64,000 nucleotides of DNA from positions 310,001 through 374,000 of the forward strand of contig CALSLT010000007.1 in NCBI GenBank assembly GCA_943787265.1, given 5' to 3'. How positions within the stretch are numbered: position 1 is the first letter of the stretch; the number at the start of each line of letters is the position of its first letter. Of this stretch, positions 61,541 through 64,000 are shown piece after piece. Source of the DNA: an uncultured Planctomycetaceae bacterium (GTDB taxonomy: Bacteria; Planctomycetota; Planctomycetia; Planctomycetales; Planctomycetaceae). The position numbers and the translations under genes were made by a program. The notes under the pieces are model-generated. The model had not been told where the DNA came from. It saw only the letters and a program-made list of their open reading frames with translations, and did not search any database.

Positions 61541-64000
61541 CTATTTCTTCGCGCCGTATTTGACCGGCAACGGATGTCCGAGCGTGTCTTTGTTTGACTC
61601 GAAACCGTTTCCGTCGATGTCGACGAAAACTGGATTAATGAACGAAGCCGGGCGATGTTGTCCCCAGGTCGGGCCGTGGATAACTCCGAGTGTCGAGTTG
61701 TCCGCTCCCGCGACGACGATCACGTGAGCATCGCGGTCAAGCTTCAACGACAACTTCTGGTCGAACTTCACAACTCCCGATCGAAACAGATTCGGATGCG
61801 TTTCTTTCCGGTAGTGATGGTCTTCGTGAATTCGACCGTTGACCAGAACGAAGACTCGATCGATGTCGATCCAGTTGGGACTTTGCACTCGAACGTCGAT
61901 TTCGACGTTCCCGGATTTCGCTTCCAGATCCTGGCCGGAGATCACGCCTACTTTCTGGCCGGCTTCCCGAACTTCGACTTCCAGAAAAGGACCGTTGGAC
62001 ATAATGAGCGCTCCGGCTTCGGACGCTCGCACGATGTCCAGCGGTTTGACCTCAGCGGGATCGTCTGTCGGCGAACGAATCCAGTTTCGTAGCCATCCGG
62101 ATTCGTGATAGTTGTAGTGAGCGTCCGTGTTGACGACGCCGACCAGCCGCACTCCCTGATTCAACATCTGCAGCCAGTTGAAAACTCTGTTGTTGCCCTT
62201 GTATTTCGCAACTGTCACGAATGGGGCCAAAGTGAGAATGTCCGGCACCGGGTGAATCTCCACGACATCGATGTGCGGCATGATTCCCGGATGTCCGTCG
62301 TCAGGTTCGCCATTGCCGTCTTTGTCCCGGAACAGCCAACCCATATCCGGATGGTTCTGTTGGATCAATTTCTCACTTCGATTGTCCCACAGCGCGAGTC
62401 GTTCAACCTGCTTCTCAACGCTGGTGTCCGTTACCGGCCCGCCACCGTCCTGAAGGTGAGGACGGTGGACCATCGGAAACGCATTCTGATGATTCAGCAG
62501 AAGCGGGCTTCCCGTCAGCTCCATGCCGGTACACGAGCTGATGAATGGACCAATCTGCAGCCGGTCAATGTGCGGCTGATAACTGTCGACACGGTTGTGC
62601 TCAGTGCATGGTGCGAACTCGATGTGATCGCAGACGAGGTTCAGCACTCGCCCCAACTGGCTTCCGGTGTTGTCACCCGACGGCGTGCTGTGGCTGTGAA
62701 AGTCGCTGCTGATCCATCCGCTTGTGTCGACGACTCGTTTGATCGTTCCGGTCAATTCAGTCGTTTCTCCCGGAGCAATCTTCAGCGTCGTGAAGATGGC
62801 GTCGAATTCCGGACCGTGAGCGACAACGACGTCGTACTCGCCCGCCGGCAAAGTTTCCGTGGCGTGACCGAGCGGTGCGTAGCGCAGACCTTTGATGCCG
62901 AAATCGCCACTCTCCGGACCGAACCACGGCTGAGCGGTCCCTTCCTTCGCAAAGAAGTCGATCTTGCACGGAATCGGATTTCCGTCAACGTCGGTGAAGC
63001 GAGCGTTAACCCTGCCCGGCTTCCAGCCCTCGCACACGACCGGCAGTTTCTGTACGCCGCCATTCTTCGCAACCTTCAGCGTCAGTGCCAAATCGCTCGG
63101 TGTAATGTCGACGCCGATCGTTTCGATCTTCACCGAATAGCTACCTTCGGGAAGTGCCACCTCAGCAACGCCATCGCTGCCGGTTCGAGCCAGACCCCAA
63201 TCCTGATCACCTTTTCGGAACGAAACACGAGCATCAGGAATCGGTCGTTTGAACCCATCAAACACTGAGACTTCAACATCGCGAGTTTGAACTCCGCGAG
63301 CCTTGGCAGAAATCGCCCGTACGTGCGGAAGGTCCGTTCCCGGAAACACGTTTCTTACCAGCTCAAACGATTGACCGGGCTCCAGTCGAACTGACTTTCC
63401 GGCATCGCCGATGTCGTATTGCAGCTTCGATGTTCGAGACGTGCTGTTGGCAGCGACGTCTCCGCCGACAGGCTCAACTCCGTAAGCTTGTCCCCAGTGG
63501 CGATCATGAATCCAGAACAGGTCCGTCGTGCCGTTGGGAATCTTGACGATGTCTTCGTTGCGAGAATCAATGCGCAGATCGTCAAACAGCGGCACGGTGA
63601 TCGCGGCTTTTGTTTCGTTGGTGAATTTGCTCGTAACCGTCAGCCGCTCGGCGTCAGTGGCGAGAGAGTATGTGACTTCAACAGCCGGACGGCCTTCCGC
63701 ACCGGCCGCTCGAACGGTGACGCTGCCTCCGTTGCCAGCGGAAGTCCCGCTGGCAAGATCAACTTCCGCACCGTCAGCATCGCGGACGACGAGACTTCGG
63801 TATGGGTACTTGCGAGCTCCGGGAAAGAACGCGCTAAGCTGGTCGCTCTGGTTCCGCCGAACCGCCAGGTCGATCAAACACCCGCCGACATCACGGACCG
63901 TCATGTTCGCGTTGCGGCTCGCCAGCGGCTGAGCAATCACCGCCGTCAAATGATCGTTCCTCAGAACGACGTCGCCATAAATCGCGTCGACCTCTTTGCC
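61541..64000 (-). CDS. CehA/McbA-like metallohydrolase, 5' end beyond the window
   Basis: At least 820 residues; the frame remains open past the TTG at 63949 to the right edge (…GKEVDAIYGDVVLRNDHL…), so the start is outside. The C-terminal half is a PHP-like metallohydrolase of the CehA/McbA type: SDFHSHSTPSGD, CDHIEFAPCTEHNRVDSYQP, QQNHPDMG and VVNTDAHYNYHES hold the usual His/Asp/Glu metal ligands. The N-terminal half (to about 380) is beta-rich, with two Ig-like or carboxypeptidase-regulatory-like modules (VEVSVFDGFKRPIPDARVSF, KPGRVNARFTDVDGNPIPCK). It probably hydrolyses an ester or amide of an exported substrate. Downstream of pgsA in reading order of the minus strand only by position; not clearly an operon. 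Confidence 0.85.
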   Translation of the reverse strand, partial: GKEVDAIYGDVVLRNDHLTAVIAQPLASRNANMTVRDVGGCLIDLAVRRNQSDQLSAFFPGARKYPYRSLVVRDADGAEVDLASGTSAGNGGSVTVRAAGAEGRPAVEVTYSLATDAERLTVTSKFTNETKAAITVPLFDDLRIDSRNEDIVKIPNGTTDLFWIHDRHWGQAYGVEPVGGDVAANSTSRTSKLQYDIGDAGKSVRLEPGQSFELVRNVFPGTDLPHVRAISAKARGVQTRDVEVSVFDGFKRPIPDARVSFRKGDQDWGLARTGSDGVAEVALPEGSYSVKIETIGVDITPSDLALTLKVAKNGGVQKLPVVCEGWKPGRVNARFTDVDGNPIPCKIDFFAKEGTAQPWFGPESGDFGIKGLRYAPLGHATETLPAGEYDVVVAHGPEFDAIFTTLKIAPGETTELTGTIKRVVDTSGWISSDFHSHSTPSGDNTGSQLGRVLNLVCDHIEFAPCTEHNRVDSYQPHIDRLQIGPFISSCTGMELTGSPLLLNHQNAFPMVHRPHLQDGGGPVTDTSVEKQVERLALWDNRSEKLIQQNHPDMGWLFRDKDGNGEPDDGHPGIMPHIDVVEIHPVPDILTLAPFVTVAKYKGNNRVFNWLQMLNQGVRLVGVVNTDAHYNYHESGWLRNWIRSPTDDPAEVKPLDIVRASEAGALIMSNGPFLEVEVREAGQKVGVISGQDLEAKSGNVEIDVRVQSPNWIDIDRVFVLVNGRIHEDHHYRKETHPNLFRSGVVKFDQKLSLKLDRDAHVIVVAGADNSTLGVIHGPTWGQHRPASFINPVFVDIDGNGFESNKDTLGHPLPVKYGAKK

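Noticed and set aside
62105..63268. A 387-codon plus-strand frame opposite the CehA-like gene
   Set aside because: No domain, no ribosome site; the minus-strand metallohydrolase motifs explain the region.
1..64000. tRNA or rRNA genes
   Set aside because: I scanned for T-loop and rRNA-like stretches by eye and found none that I could support.

Overview
The window looks like a chromosomal segment of a member of Planctomycetota, probably a marine or aquatic Planctomycetales-type species. The evidence is the mix of families: two sulfatases, two DUF1080 (3-keto-disaccharide hydrolase-like) proteins, a DUF1559 prepilin-like protein, a ThuA/NPCBM/PVC-type dehydrogenase/cytochrome c megaprotein, a squalene-cyclase-like repeat protein, a MoxR-DUF58-VWA cluster, a BlaI-M56 pair, and four large surface proteins that carry an N-terminal LEPR-XLL-like motif. 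I saw no rRNA, tRNA, CRISPR array or intact insertion sequence. Genus-level assignment is not possible from the sequence alone.

Layout. 1-2115 (minus): a metzincin-like secreted protease with an RTX tail, frameshifted near 322 and running off the left edge. 2811-13981 (plus): a six-gene MoxR/DUF58/BatA-like/VWA/DUF4175-like/coiled-coil operon, probably envelope-associated chaperone machinery. 14616-17735: an RTX protein with a pectate-lyase-like beta-helix between two calcium-binding repeat blocks. 17846-24931: tadA, then DUF1080 + sulfatase, a membrane protein with propeller and Ig-like regions, the remnant of a REP-associated transposase, and a second sulfatase. 25168-27325 (minus): an orphan ParA and pdxA. 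27613-34768: a DUF5009 membrane acyltransferase-like protein and a 1,700-residue Gly-rich/RTX surface protein. 34871-36529 (minus): DUF1559 and a Nudix hydrolase. 36765-42608: an ABC exporter pair with a His-rich loop, then pyruvate carboxylase. 42847-49204 (minus): a prenyltransferase-like repeat protein and a probable polymorphic-toxin locus. 49684-55262: DUF1080 and a huge heme-binding dehydrogenase, separated only by an A11 run that may join them by slippage. 55277-57756: PPP phosphatase, SDR and M14 deacylase. 57816-64000 (minus): M56 sensor/BlaI, pgsA, and a CehA-like metallohydrolase cut by the right edge.

How they fit together. The sulfatases, DUF1080 proteins, pectate-lyase-like protein and heme dehydrogenase suggest breakdown of sulfated or acidic algal polysaccharides at the cell surface. 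The RTX/LEPR-XLL giants are likely exported surface or matrix proteins. The most notable candidate system is at 44.7-49.2 kb: an exported 1,389-residue repeat protein ends in a small Cys-His-Asp domain resembling papain-fold toxins. It is followed by an overlapping small gene with its own strong ribosome site, as expected of an immunity gene. Second is the apparent DUF1080::ThuA/heme fusion across the A11 tract at 50420-50430.

Intergenic DNA is rich in degenerate palindromic repeats of several families (near 4763, 12192, 25032, 26073, 29088, 38843, 42650). The REP-transposase remnant at about 23.1-23.4 kb offers a possible, unproven, link to their spread.
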